The notes under the pieces: model-generated
Seen by the model: only the letters and a program-made list of their open reading frames with translations
Databases searched by the model: none
Told to the model about the DNA's origin: nothing
In this document: positions 22,668-32,013 of the stretch, in pieces
How positions within the stretch are numbered: position 1 is the stretch's first letter
Layout: each line of letters opens with the position of its first letter
Position numbers and translations under genes: made by a program
Source of the DNA: [Flexibacter] sp. ATCC 35208
GTDB taxonomy: Bacteria; Bacteroidota; Bacteroidia; Chitinophagales; Chitinophagaceae
Reading direction: 5' to 3'
NCBI RefSeq assembly: GCF_001975825.1
Contig: NZ_MTKN01000055.1
Location: 20,805-54,466 of the forward strand
DNA length: 33,662 nt

Positions 22668-24230
22668 TTATTTCAATTTCTTCCCTATCCTATAATCCAC
22701 CATCCCACTAAACTTCTTCGTATTCAACGACGTCCCTGACACCCTCAACCCTTCACTACTACCCGTAGCCAACCTGCCACCAGTACTCGCCGGATAACTA
22801 CCCGTTGTCAGATAAGTCTGAATATTATACAGATTCTCATCCCCCGTCAAACTTCCCCATCTTGCACCGATATAATCTGCCGCGGAATCAGTCGGGGTAA
22901 TACCTGAATAATACCCACCTGTATGGCTGGCATTTTCAGTCGCAAAGTTAATCGCATACAGATCCGCCAGGTACTGTTCTTTACCGGTACTATCATAGTC
23001 AGACAAGGTAAATGTGATAAATCCACAAGGTTTACCATAAGTCGTAGTACCTACCAGCTGCACATTCATATAAGGCTTCAGGTTATTCAGCGTCATCTCA
23101 CTGGCAGAAGCCGTATTCCCTGATGTAATAAAGAATACATTATCCAGTGCCAGTCCGCCGGTAGTAGCCGGGAAGTTCACACTGGCTTCCAGCCCCACCT
23201 GATCCAGGTTAGCCGTCAGCTTATCATTATACAGGTAATAATACATGGTCTTGCCCGCAGCGCTGGCCGGTGCAATCGCGCTATCCAGGTATTCTGCCGT
23301 GGTGACAGAACCACCACCATTATAGCGAAGGTCTACAATCAGGTTCGTGATACCCGCTGCTTTAAATTTGGTAAACAGGGCATCCAGGACTGTTTTGGTC
23401 GGTGAAGCCACCCCTTTACTGGTATAGGTACTGGTAAAGGTATAGAACACAAAATACCCCACTTTAGACCCATTGATGGTATAAGTGGTATCAAACAGCA
23501 CCGGGTTAATATTGTAAGTAGCAGCAGTCAGTGAATAACTGGCGGTTACTTTTGATGTGTTTTTTGTCACCGTCAGACTCACAGAAGTGGAGTTAAACAG
23601 GGCATTGGTTACTTTTGTCGTATTGGTACCTGAAGATCCATCATAGGCAATATCCGTATCGCCGTTGATCGCTGTGATCCTGTCGCCTCTTTCCAATCCG
23701 GCCTGACCGGCAGGGGAGTTCTTATCTGCATAAAGCACGTACAGGTAAGTGGTAGACTTATTTGCATCAGCATATACATAACTCACTTCCATCCCGAAAT
23801 CGCCGGAGGTAGCAGACACTTTTGTCAGGGAACCAGATACCCCATCCTGCAGGGAGGTGGACAATGACCCTGTTCTGTCCAGAAAGCTATACCTGTCCAG
23901 TGCGGTTGATCCCGTTCCTACAGAATAAGCTTTCATGGCTGTGAGCAGGTCATCAGCGGTGGAATAGGTGCTACTCAGTGGATTCATGGTAGGTACATTG
24001 GAATACCAGTAGTAGGTAGGCAGGTCAGTCGTCGTACTACGACCACCATTTACATAGCTCACCTGCATGGTGTTGTACATCAGGTATTTCAGCGAATCCT
24101 CGTCGGAGGTAGCAGTGCCGGAGGTCGTGGTTGTTGTACTCCCGGATTTGCTTTCTTTTTTACAGGCAGTGAAAAAACCTGCACACAGCGTACCTACAGT
24201 CAGTACGGCCAGCGTAAATCTTTTATTCAT
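22668..24230 (-). CDS. S41-family (C-terminal processing) protease, lipoprotein with PDZ domain
   Basis: A 520-residue protein with a lipoprotein signal (MNKRFTLAVLTVGTLCAGFF then TAC, lipidated Cys23) and a Ser/Thr-rich tether (25-45). A PDZ domain spans about 145-225 (NSPAGQAGLERGDRITAING). The S41 catalytic core spans about 255-450: VDLRYNGGGS at 299-308, nucleophile Ser375 in GNTASASEM, and general base Lys400 in TYGKPCG. The Ser-Lys spacing of 25 equals that of Tsp/Prc from memory. It probably cleaves exported or periplasmic proteins at C-termini while anchored to a membrane. It is monocistronic, convergent with the aldo/keto reductase and divergent from the GH92 gene. Substrates unknown. 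Confidence 0.93.
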   Translation of the reverse strand: MNKRFTLAVLTVGTLCAGFFTACKKESKSGSTTTTTSGTATSDEDSLKYLMYNTMQVSYVNGGRSTTTDLPTYYWYSNVPTMNPLSSTYSTADDLLTAMKAYSVGTGSTALDRYSFLDRTGSLSTSLQDGVSGSLTKVSATSGDFGMEVSYVYADANKSTTYLYVLYADKNSPAGQAGLERGDRITAINGDTDIAYDGSSGTNTTKVTNALFNSTSVSLTVTKNTSKVTASYSLTAATYNINPVLFDTTYTINGSKVGYFVFYTFTSTYTSKGVASPTKTVLDALFTKFKAAGITNLIVDLRYNGGGSVTTAEYLDSAIAPASAAGKTMYYYLYNDKLTANLDQVGLEASVNFPATTGGLALDNVFFITSGNTASASEMTLNNLKPYMNVQLVGTTTYGKPCGFITFTLSDYDSTGKEQYLADLYAINFATENASHTGGYYSGITPTDSAADYIGARWGSLTGDENLYNIQTYLTTGSYPASTGGRLATGSSEGLRVSGTSLNTKKFSGMVDYRIGKKLK

Positions 24231-24483
24231 GAGAAAGATGGATTTTCAATGAATTGATACTCTTATACAATACGACCATATTGGACTATACGGTTGGTTT
24301 AAAGTTTACTTTTTAAGGAAAAGTTAATATTCTCCCGGAGAAAGTTCTTTTTAGCTAAAACAATTTAGCCTATCTCCGAACGCCAGTACAGCTATTCTTC
24401 CATTTATAAAATAAATGGTATTTTGCCCCGCGAAAACTTATTTTTACGTCCTTTATCATGCTAAAATTCCAGACACTCTCAAC

Positions 24484-26772
24484 ATGAAAAAACTCATCAT
24501 TCCGGCCCTTTTGCTGGCATCCTGTTTTGCAAAGGCCCAGACTGTGAACAGCGTCTCAGACCCGGTAGAATGGGTCAATCCACTTATGGGAACCGATTCA
24601 AAGGGTTCCTTGTCAACTGGTAATACCTATCCAGCCATTGCCTGCCCATGGGGTATGAACTTCTGGATGCCGCAGACCGGCAAAATGGGCGACGGATGGG
24701 CGTACACCTACCATTCGGACAAACTGCGTGGTTTTAAACAAACCCACCAGCCAAGCCCATGGATCAACGATTACGGCCAGTTTGCTATCATGCCGGTAAC
24801 GAAATCCGTAAAATTCAAAGAAGATGACAGAGCCAGCTGGTTCTCGCACAAAGCGGAAGTAACCAAACCATACTATTATAGTGTATACCTGGCCGATCAC
24901 AACGTGACCACGGAAATCACTCCAACTGAAAGAGCTGCCGCTATCCGTTTTACCTATGGTAAGGAAGACAGTGCTTTCGTAGTGATCGATGCGCTGGACA
25001 AAGGCTCTTACATCAAAGTATTGCAGTCAGAGCGCAAAATTATCGGATATACCACTAAAAACAGCGGTGGCGTACCTGCTAATTTCAAAAACTACTTCGT
25101 ACTCACTTTCGACAAGCCTTTCACTTATGTTGCTACCTTCAAGAACGATGTACTGAGCAAAGGTGTTGCGGAAGCACAGGAAAATCACGTAGGTGCCGTA
25201 ATCGGCTTCTCTACCGTGAAAGGTGAGCAGGTAAACGTAAAAGTGGCATCTTCCTTCATCAGCCCTGAGCAGGCAGTATTGAACCTGAACCAGGAGATCG
25301 GCAGCAGCACTTTTGACGCTATCAAAGACAAGGCAAAAGCTGCCTGGAACACCGAGATGAGCCGTATCAAGGTAGAAGGTGGTACATCTGACCAGACCCG
25401 TACCTTCTATTCCTGCCTGTACCGTTCTATGCTGTTCCCGCGTAAATTTTATGAGTACGATGCCAAAGGTGCAGTGGTACACTACAGCCCTTATAATGGC
25501 CAGGTACTGCCAGGCTATATGTTCACCGATAATGGTTTCTGGGATACTTTCCGTGCCCAGTTCCCTTTCTTCAACCTGATGTACCCTTCTATGAACGCTC
25601 ACATCATGGAAGGTATGGTGAACGCTTACAAAGAAAGTGGCTGGTTGCCTGAATGGGCGAGCCCTGGTCACCGCGATTGTATGATCGGTTCCAACTCTGC
25701 TTCCCTGATTGCAGATGCTTACCTGAAAGGCGTAAGAGGTTTCGACATCAACACCGCGTACGAAGCGATCATTAAAAACTCTAACAACGAAGGTCCGCTG
25801 GAATCAGTAGGCCGTAAAGGCGTAAAATATTACAATAAACTGGGTTATGTGCCTTATGATGTGAAGATCAATGAGAACACTGCCCGTACACTGGAATATA
25901 GCTACGATGACTGGACTATCTGGAAACTGGCAGTTGCCCTGAACCGTCCAAAGGCAGAAATCGAACGTTTTGCTAAACAGGCGCGTAACTACCGCAACGT
26001 ATATGATGCAGAGAGCAAATTAATGCGTGGTAAAAATGAGGATGGTAAATTCCAGACTCCTTTCAATCCAACCAAATGGGGAGATGCATTTACGGAGGGT
26101 AACAGCTGGCATTATAGCTGGTCTGTATTCCACGACGTACAGGGCCTGATCAACCTGATGGGTGGTAAAGAAACCTTCGTTCAGATGCTGGATTCCGTAT
26201 TCGCTATGCCTCCGGTATTTGACGATAGCTACTACCACTTCACCATTCATGAAATCCGCGAAATGCAGATCATGAACTTCGGTCAGTATGCACATGGTAA
26301 CCAGCCTATCCAGCACATGATCTACCTGTACAACTATGCAGGTGCTCCATGGAAATCACAGTATTGGCTGAGGGAGGTCATGAACCGCCTGTATTCAGCT
26401 ACTCCTGATGGTTATTGCGGTGATGAGGATAATGGCCAGACTTCTGCCTGGTATGTATTCAGTGCACTGGGCTTCTACCCGGTTACACCTGGTGCGCCAC
26501 AGTATGTAGTAGGTGCGCCTTTGTTTAAAAAAGCAACCGTGAAGCTGGAAAATGGAAAAGAGATCGTGATCAATGCACCAAGAAACAGCGAAGAAAACCG
26601 TTATATCAGATCTGCCACCTTCAATGGTGCCAACCTGACTAACAACTGGCTGGATTACAATGCTTTGATGAAGGGGGCAACTATCGACTTCGATATGGAT
26701 GCTACACCAAATAAGAGCAGAGGTATCTCTGATAAAGATGTGCCTTATTCCATGACCCAGGAGGTTAAATAA
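24484..26772 (+). CDS. GH92 family alpha-mannosidase, secreted
   Basis: A 762-residue protein. The frame is open from 24415, but ATG 24484 begins the signal peptide MKKLIIPALLLASCFAKAQ and is preferred. The GH92 fold is recognisable from VEWVNPLMGTDSKG and GNTYPAIACPWGMNFWMPQT near the N-terminus, SPGHRDCMIGSNSASLIADA in the middle, TLEYSYDDW (Glu471, probable general acid) and CGDEDNGQTSAWYVFSALGF (Asp647 and Asp649, probable base and calcium-linked acids). GH92 enzymes are calcium-dependent exo-alpha-mannosidases, usually alpha-1,2, acting on N-glycans or mannans in the periplasm or outside. Linkage is not predictable here. The upstream 253-bp gap contains an imperfect TATTTTG element near 24419. 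Codon use is strongly biased (GGT, CGT, AAC), suggesting good expression. No SusC/SusD directly adjoins it. Confidence 0.95.
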   Translation: MKKLIIPALLLASCFAKAQTVNSVSDPVEWVNPLMGTDSKGSLSTGNTYPAIACPWGMNFWMPQTGKMGDGWAYTYHSDKLRGFKQTHQPSPWINDYGQFAIMPVTKSVKFKEDDRASWFSHKAEVTKPYYYSVYLADHNVTTEITPTERAAAIRFTYGKEDSAFVVIDALDKGSYIKVLQSERKIIGYTTKNSGGVPANFKNYFVLTFDKPFTYVATFKNDVLSKGVAEAQENHVGAVIGFSTVKGEQVNVKVASSFISPEQAVLNLNQEIGSSTFDAIKDKAKAAWNTEMSRIKVEGGTSDQTRTFYSCLYRSMLFPRKFYEYDAKGAVVHYSPYNGQVLPGYMFTDNGFWDTFRAQFPFFNLMYPSMNAHIMEGMVNAYKESGWLPEWASPGHRDCMIGSNSASLIADAYLKGVRGFDINTAYEAIIKNSNNEGPLESVGRKGVKYYNKLGYVPYDVKINENTARTLEYSYDDWTIWKLAVALNRPKAEIERFAKQARNYRNVYDAESKLMRGKNEDGKFQTPFNPTKWGDAFTEGNSWHYSWSVFHDVQGLINLMGGKETFVQMLDSVFAMPPVFDDSYYHFTIHEIREMQIMNFGQYAHGNQPIQHMIYLYNYAGAPWKSQYWLREVMNRLYSATPDGYCGDEDNGQTSAWYVFSALGFYPVTPGAPQYVVGAPLFKKATVKLENGKEIVINAPRNSEENRYIRSATFNGANLTNNWLDYNALMKGATIDFDMDATPNKSRGISDKDVPYSMTQEVK

Positions 26773-26798
26773 GATAAAATAATATCATTACAGATAGG

Positions 26799-26829
26799 AA
26801 GCCCCCCTCAACTGAGGGGGCTTTTTTTT
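26799..26829 (+). terminator. Intrinsic terminator after the GH92 gene
   Basis: An AGCCCCC/GGGGGCT stem with an inner CTCA...TGAG extension (one unpaired C) and a run of eight T at 26822-26829. It lies about 27 bp past the stop codon. Confidence 0.93.
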
Positions 26830-26839
26830 ATAGTGCTTG

Positions 26840-26905
26840 TTCGACGCGTCTTCGACGCTTGTTCGACACTACTTCGTCACCAAAAGAACACCAAAAGGGC
26901 ACCTC
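26840..26905. repeat. Degenerate 11-bp-period tandem array
   Basis: Six consecutive 11-bp units drift gradually in sequence: TTCGACGCGTC, TTCGACGCTTG, TTCGACACTAC, TTCGTCACCAA, AAGAACACCAA and AAGGGCACCTC, at 26840, 26851, 26862, 26873, 26884 and 26895. A seventh partial unit may precede (26829-26839). It lies directly between the GH92 terminator and a second hairpin. It is non-coding as far as I can see. Confidence 0.6.
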
Positions 26906-26937
26906 AATATCCTAAGGATAATGAAGTGCCCTTTTGG
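26891..26937. terminator. Hairpin upstream of the amidase gene (terminator or regulatory)
   Basis: Perfect 12-bp arms, CCAAAAGGGCAC (26891-26902) and its complement (26926-26937). An inner 5-bp TATCC/GGATA hairpin sits around TAA, giving a long two-part stem. It is not followed by a clean T-run, so it could be a second GH92 terminator, an RNA stability element, or part of the adjoining repeat array. Confidence 0.5.
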
Positions 26938-26997
26938 TACCCTTTTAGTATCGGTATCATAGCGAAGACGCACTAAGAGAACGTGGTAATTAAATTG

Positions 26998-27005
26998 TAT
27001 GTTTG
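26998..27005 (+). promoter_or_regulatory. Promoter -7 element TATGTTTG directly before the amidase start
   Basis: An exact match to the Bacteroidota -7 consensus TAnnTTTG, only 6 bp upstream of the ATG at 27012. No TTG is found at the usual -33 distance, which weakens the call. If real, transcription would start at or next to the start codon. Confidence 0.35.
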
Positions 27006-27011
27006 TTAGCT

Positions 27012-27806
27012 ATGAAACAGGTCAGACTATTACTATGCTTAGCCCTACCGGCTATTTTATTCAGCTGCGCACATGCTCCATACGGTGCTACCAACAAGGT
27101 ATACCGCAAGCAAGCCAAAACTTATGCCCGCACCTTACGTGCAGAACCTACGGGACAATGGATTGGTACCACCAATTTCAATATGCGTAAACCTAATTAC
27201 GTGATCATTCACCATACGGCACAGGGTACCTGCGATAGTACTTTCAGAACTTTTACCCTGACCCGCACGAACGTGAGTGCACATTACGTGATCTGTAAAG
27301 ATGGTACTGTGGTGCAAATGCTGAATGATTACCTCCGGGCATGGCATGCCGGCTTGTCAAAATGGGGAAATGTGACTGATATGAACTCCTGTTCTATCGG
27401 CATCGAACTGGATAACAATGGATTCGTACCTTTCCAGCCTCAGCAAATCAATAGTCTGATGGTTTTACTGGATACTTTAAAACATAGGTACAATATCCCG
27501 GCAGCCAACTTTATTGGTCATGGTGATATCGCTCCTACCCGCAAAAATGACCCCAACCGGTACTTCCCCTGGCAGCAACTGGCCGAAAAAGGCTTTGGGC
27601 TCTGGTACGATACTACCGGCGTAACCCTGCCAGCGGATTTTAATACTAAACAAGCACTGCGTCTTTTTGGTTATGATGTGAAAGATACGAGTGCCGCAAT
27701 CATTGCGTTTAAAAGACACTTTGTACCCGCCGATTCATTAACCGGCATAAAACTGGATGAAGGAGAGAAGAAAATACTCTATAACCTCATGCAAAAAAGT
27801 GAATAA
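27012..27806 (+). CDS. N-acetylmuramoyl-L-alanine amidase (Amidase_2), lipoprotein
   Basis: A 264-residue protein. ATG 27012 is preferred over the in-frame TTG at 27003 because it starts the lipoprotein signal MKQVRLLLCLALPAILFSC (lipidated Cys19). The catalytic domain spans about 58-200. Zinc ligands appear as His67 in YVIIHHTA, His170 in IGHGDIAPTRKNDPN and Asp180; the 10-residue His-Asp spacing matches AmiD-type enzymes from memory. Glu132 in SIGIELDN is the likely helper. Family members cleave the bond between N-acetylmuramate and L-alanine of peptidoglycan, here probably from the periplasmic face of a membrane, in wall recycling or turnover. It is followed after 5 bp by a secreted unknown and is likely co-transcribed with it. 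Confidence 0.93.
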   Translation: MKQVRLLLCLALPAILFSCAHAPYGATNKVYRKQAKTYARTLRAEPTGQWIGTTNFNMRKPNYVIIHHTAQGTCDSTFRTFTLTRTNVSAHYVICKDGTVVQMLNDYLRAWHAGLSKWGNVTDMNSCSIGIELDNNGFVPFQPQQINSLMVLLDTLKHRYNIPAANFIGHGDIAPTRKNDPNRYFPWQQLAEKGFGLWYDTTGVTLPADFNTKQALRLFGYDVKDTSAAIIAFKRHFVPADSLTGIKLDEGEKKILYNLMQKSE

Positions 27807-27811
27807 CTGAT

Positions 27812-28558
27812 ATGAAAAAGATAATCAGTAGCTGTCTGGGTTTATTTTTCTTTATATCGGCCGCTATGGCCCAAAAAGGGGATTGGTATACATGGAGCAC
27901 AGGCACCACGCCTGCGGTCCATGTGACCATCAACGGAGATGAAATTGTACTGGATCGTACCGATCCGGCTACCAAACAAGGTGGCATCAGTGGCCGAAAA
28001 TCAAACGATCTGGAAGCCGAACACCTGAAAATCATCAAAAAAGTAGAGAAAAATGACCGGACCTACCTGATCTTTCAGTCATTTGATGGGCTGTACTTCG
28101 TAACGACCCTGCAGAAAAGTCCATCCGGCGATTCTGTATTCATGTATTGCGCCGATGGCATAGAAGATGGATATAAAGGATTGAACGAGGCCCTGGACGG
28201 AATTAAAAAAGATAACGGGTCCAACTTCTATATCACCCTATTTAAAAAAGAAGTTATTGATGCCGAGAAACGCAAAGTGCCCGTATCTAAAATTACCGGG
28301 TCCGAATTCGGCACCGCCTTGCAAACCTTCACTGACAAGATGGATAAATTCTGGCAGGACAGGGGATATGGACATTTTGAACCCTACCACGGTTTTATGA
28401 ACCTGATCTATGGAAATGCCTTCGCCAATGCATTTGGGAATAAGTATAGCAAACTGAGCCTGATCACTAAAGAATTGAAAACCCCTATTGCTAATTATAG
28501 CAACAATCCCAATATCCGTAAGCTTTTAGAGTCAGCCGGATTCCTGAAAAGCGAATGA
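27812..28558 (+). CDS. Secreted protein of unknown function
   Basis: A 248-residue protein with signal peptide MKKIISSCLGLFFFISAAMA, cleaved before QKGDW. The mature part starts with a beta-rich stretch (VHVTINGDEIVLDRTD, RTYLIFQSFDGLYFVTTLQ) and ends with helical segments. I do not recognise a family and see no catalytic motif. Only 5 bp separate it from the amidase stop, so the two are probably one transcription unit; that suggests, but does not show, a role at the cell envelope. No clear terminator follows in the 228 bp before the SusC gene. Confidence 0.82.
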   Translation: MKKIISSCLGLFFFISAAMAQKGDWYTWSTGTTPAVHVTINGDEIVLDRTDPATKQGGISGRKSNDLEAEHLKIIKKVEKNDRTYLIFQSFDGLYFVTTLQKSPSGDSVFMYCADGIEDGYKGLNEALDGIKKDNGSNFYITLFKKEVIDAEKRKVPVSKITGSEFGTALQTFTDKMDKFWQDRGYGHFEPYHGFMNLIYGNAFANAFGNKYSKLSLITKELKTPIANYSNNPNIRKLLESAGFLKSE

Positions 28559-28594
28559 ATTTTATAAAAATCTTAACAACTTAGTCTATAAAAC

Positions 28595-28625
28595 TTGTAG
28601 GTTAATAGAATCCTTCTTAATTTCG
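28595..28625 (+). promoter_or_regulatory. Candidate promoter of the SusC/SusD operon
   Basis: TTG at 28595-28597 and TAATTTCG at 28618-28625 are 20 nt apart. This fits the Bacteroidota promoter TTG-N19to23-TAnnTTTG with one mismatch (C for T). It lies about 160 bp before the preferred SusC start, leaving a long leader. Confidence 0.45.
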
Positions 28626-28786
28626 CCCTGTATTTAACAATCGTCGATTAAATGTCTGTATAAGTAGTAGCAATTTTTCCTACTCATTATTAATTAAGTC
28701 AACGCTATTGTGAGTCATGTCAACTGCTGGTTCCTAACCGGCCAGGCATTGTCATGTCCATTAATTACCTGAAATCTGATACAAAA

Positions 28787-31700
28787 ATGCATAACCAACT
28801 ACGCAGAATCGCCGGTATCATACTGGCTCTCCTACTCGCATATCAATGGGGGCAGGCGCAAAATACACGAATCACCGGGGTTGTCACATCCCGTACCGAT
28901 GCCACACCTATTCCAGGAGCTATCATTTCTGTAAAAGGCACAAATCATGGTACACAAACCGATGCTGATGGTAAGTATTCCATTACCGTATCTCCAAAAG
29001 ATACTCTCCGCATCTCTTTTATCGGATTTACCCCTGTTGAGCAGGTTGCCGGCACCAGCCGTACCCTGAATTTCGCGCTGGAAAACAACGAAAGCAAATT
29101 GCAGGAAGTAGTGGTCACCGCCCTCGGTATCAGCCGTGAAAAGCGTTCCCTGGGATATGCCGTACAGGAACTCAAATCCAAAGATATAGCCGAGGCCCGT
29201 GAGTCGAACCTTGTCAATGCGCTGACTGGTAAGATCGCTGGTGTGACGGTTACCAGTAGCCAGGGTAGTATGGGTTCTTCCCGTATTGTGATCAGGGGCG
29301 AAACCTCTATCGCGGGTAACAACCAACCTTTGTTTATCGTAGATGGTATCCCTGTTGATAATAGTCAGCTTGGTGTAGGTATCGGTACCGCCCGCGACTT
29401 TGCCAATGCCATTGCCGATCTGAACGCAGACGATATCGAATCGCTCAACGTACTGAAAGGTCCGAACGCAGCAGCATTGTACGGTTCCCGCGCCGCTGGA
29501 GGTGTACTGGTTATCAAAACCAAAACCGGTAAAGGCATGAAAGGGTATGGCGTAACTGTAAACAGCAGCGCTACCTTCGAAAATATACTTGTACTGCCTA
29601 AATACCAGAACAGCTATGGACAGGGTTCCAGCGGACAGTTCAGCTATGTAGATGGTAAAGGAGGTGGAGTGAACGACGGTGTGGATGAAAGCTGGGGGCC
29701 TAAAATGGATGGCCGCCTCATTCCGCAGTTCTTCTCCAATGGTGAAGCAGTGCCTTTCGTTGCACATCCTGACAACGTAAAGGATTTCTATCAGACCGGT
29801 TATACCCTGAACAATGGTATATCAGTAAGCGGTGGTAGCGACAAAGCAGATTACCGTTTCTCTTATAATAATACAAAGCAAACCGGCATTATGCCAAACA
29901 CGGGTATCACCCGCAATTCCTTTGCGTTGAATACTACTTACCGCCTTACACCAAAGCTGACATTGAGCACCTATGCTAACTATGTAAAAGCTGATGCAGA
30001 CAACCTGCCCGGTATAGATGGTAAACGTGCAAACAGTGTGACGCTGCAGTTCACCTGGTTTGGCCGTCAGGTAGATACCCGTCTCCTCAGAAATTATAAA
30101 AATGCAGATGGTACAGATTTCAACTGGAACCATAGCTACTATAGTAACCCATACTGGATACAGTATGAAAACACAGTAGGTCAGGCACGTAACCGTTTCT
30201 TCGGAAACGCCCGTCTGAGCTATGAGATCGCCAGCTGGCTCTCTGCTAACTTCCGCATTGGTACGGATACCTATAATGATAGACGTAAGTACAGAGTAGC
30301 GTACTATACAAATGGTACGCCTTATGGTTCTTATACTGAAGACGCCTATCAGGTGACCGAAACCAACGCTGAGTTTACCCTGAATGCCAGGAAGAAACTG
30401 AACAAAAACTTCTCCATTGATGGTTTGGTGGGTGGCAACGTCCGCAACAATCAATATGAAAACAACTTTCAGCAGGCCCCTAAGCTGGCAGTGAGAGATC
30501 TGTATACCTTGAATAACTCCCGCGATCCACTGGTATCTACAAATGTCTTTAACCAACTGAGAGTGTACAGTGCTTTTGCTTCTGCACAGGTAGCTTACAG
30601 GGACTGGGCATTCCTGAACCTGACTGCGCGTAACGACTGGTCTTCTACATTGCCTGCGGCAAATAATTCTTACTTCTACCCATCTGTGAATGCAAGTGTG
30701 GTACTGAGCGATGCATTGCACATTCAGAGCGATGTACTCTCTAACCTGAAAGTAAGAGGTGGTTGGGCAATGGTTGGTAAGGATACCGATCCTTATAGCC
30801 TGATCAATACCTATCCTTTCAGCCAGCCATTCGGTAGCTTACCGTTGCAGACTGTGAATGATAAATACCTGAAGAAAGATCTGAAACCAGAATTAACACA
30901 ATCTACTGAATTCGGTATCGAAGCAGGTTTCCTGAAAGATCGCCTCCGTGCAGATGTGACTTACTATGCTTCCAGCAGTTACAACCAGATCCTGTTGGCT
31001 GATGTAAGCGCCACTACCGGTGATCTGAAGAAGATCCTGAACGCTGGTAAGATCAATAACCATGGTGTGGAAGTAATGCTGGGTGCTACACCTATCACGA
31101 CTGCCTCCGGTTTTCGTTGGGATGTAAATATCAACTACGCAAAGAATATCTCCAAGGTAATAGAGCTGGACAAAGAAGGTTTCCTGAATGACTATGTACT
31201 GGGTAGCTCAGGCAATATGCAGGTACTGGCATCCAAAGGAAAGCGCTATGGCGCCCTGTATGGTAAAGCTTATAAGCGTAATGACAAAGGTGAAATTATC
31301 GTAAGCGCAAGTGGTGCACCAGTGGTAGCGGATAATAAAAAAGTACTGGGTTACTATACGCCAAAGTGGACAGGTAGTATCAACAATAACTTCTCTTTCA
31401 AAGGTTTCACTGTCGGCTTCCTGATCGATACCCGCCAGGGTGGCCAGATCTGGTCAGGTACTAACTACACCGGTATCTACACAGGTGTACTGGCAGCAAG
31501 TATGCCGGGCAGAGATGAGGAACATGGTGGTTTACCTTATTACTATACTAACAATAACCAGCAGGGTACAGCGGTTCGCCTGGAGAATCATACATCTGCA
31601 GCACCCAATGGCGAGACTGTATATCATGATGGTATCATCTTCGACGGTGTAACTGCCGATGGTAAAAAGAATGAAGCGATCCTGCCTGCACAGCGTTATT

Positions 31701-31990
31701 ATAAAGCTGTATACAGCAGCTCACTGAACGAAAGCAGTGTGTACAGCGCCAGCTTTATCAAACTGAGAGAGGTAAGAGTAGGATACGCACTGCCGCTGGA
31801 AATAGCGCACAAGTGGGGGTTACAGGGTGTGAACCTGACTGTAACTGCACGTAACCTTTTCTACATCGACAAAAAGGTACCAAACATTGATCCGGAAACG
31901 GCCTTCAATACTGGTAACGGACAGGGACTGGAAACACTGCAGATTCCTACTACACGTAGCATTGGTGTGAACCTGAAAGTATCCTTCTAA
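28787..31990 (+). CDS. SusC/RagA-family TonB-linked outer-membrane transporter
   Basis: A 1067-residue protein. The frame is open from ATG 28754, but ATG 28787 is preferred because it starts a signal peptide (MHNQLRRIAGIILALLLAYQ then WGQAQ). An N-terminal carboxypeptidase-regulatory-like beta domain follows (about 28-100: GVVTSRTDATPIPGAIISVK, SISFIGF-type end), then the SusC signature LQEVVVTALGISREKRSLGY. The plug domain has NALTGKIAGVTV and VLKGPNAAALYGSRAAGGVL, followed by a long barrel ending in RSIGVNLKVSF with terminal Phe, the usual outer-membrane insertion signal. It imports oligosaccharides or peptides using TonB energy, together with the SusD partner 23 bp downstream. The substrate is not predictable. 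There is no sigma/anti-sigma or hybrid two-component regulator in the window. Confidence 0.96.
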   Translation: MHNQLRRIAGIILALLLAYQWGQAQNTRITGVVTSRTDATPIPGAIISVKGTNHGTQTDADGKYSITVSPKDTLRISFIGFTPVEQVAGTSRTLNFALENNESKLQEVVVTALGISREKRSLGYAVQELKSKDIAEARESNLVNALTGKIAGVTVTSSQGSMGSSRIVIRGETSIAGNNQPLFIVDGIPVDNSQLGVGIGTARDFANAIADLNADDIESLNVLKGPNAAALYGSRAAGGVLVIKTKTGKGMKGYGVTVNSSATFENILVLPKYQNSYGQGSSGQFSYVDGKGGGVNDGVDESWGPKMDGRLIPQFFSNGEAVPFVAHPDNVKDFYQTGYTLNNGISVSGGSDKADYRFSYNNTKQTGIMPNTGITRNSFALNTTYRLTPKLTLSTYANYVKADADNLPGIDGKRANSVTLQFTWFGRQVDTRLLRNYKNADGTDFNWNHSYYSNPYWIQYENTVGQARNRFFGNARLSYEIASWLSANFRIGTDTYNDRRKYRVAYYTNGTPYGSYTEDAYQVTETNAEFTLNARKKLNKNFSIDGLVGGNVRNNQYENNFQQAPKLAVRDLYTLNNSRDPLVSTNVFNQLRVYSAFASAQVAYRDWAFLNLTARNDWSSTLPAANNSYFYPSVNASVVLSDALHIQSDVLSNLKVRGGWAMVGKDTDPYSLINTYPFSQPFGSLPLQTVNDKYLKKDLKPELTQSTEFGIEAGFLKDRLRADVTYYASSSYNQILLADVSATTGDLKKILNAGKINNHGVEVMLGATPITTASGFRWDVNINYAKNISKVIELDKEGFLNDYVLGSSGNMQVLASKGKRYGALYGKAYKRNDKGEIIVSASGAPVVADNKKVLGYYTPKWTGSINNNFSFKGFTVGFLIDTRQGGQIWSGTNYTGIYTGVLAASMPGRDEEHGGLPYYYTNNNQQGTAVRLENHTSAAPNGETVYHDGIIFDGVTADGKKNEAILPAQRYYKAVYSSSLNESSVYSASFIKLREVRVGYALPLEIAHKWGLQGVNLTVTARNLFYIDKKVPNIDPETAFNTGNGQGLETLQIPTTRSIGVNLKVSF

Positions 31991-32013
31991 TTCAACCATC
32001 AAAAAATCAGATT

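Noticed and set aside
25027..25671. 214-codon minus-strand ORF within the GH92 gene
   Set aside because: Shadow of a clear GH92 reading frame.
28832..30721. Two long minus-strand ORFs (311 and 299 codons) inside the SusC gene
   Set aside because: The opposite strand encodes an unmistakable SusC protein; these frames have unnatural composition and no recognisable motifs.
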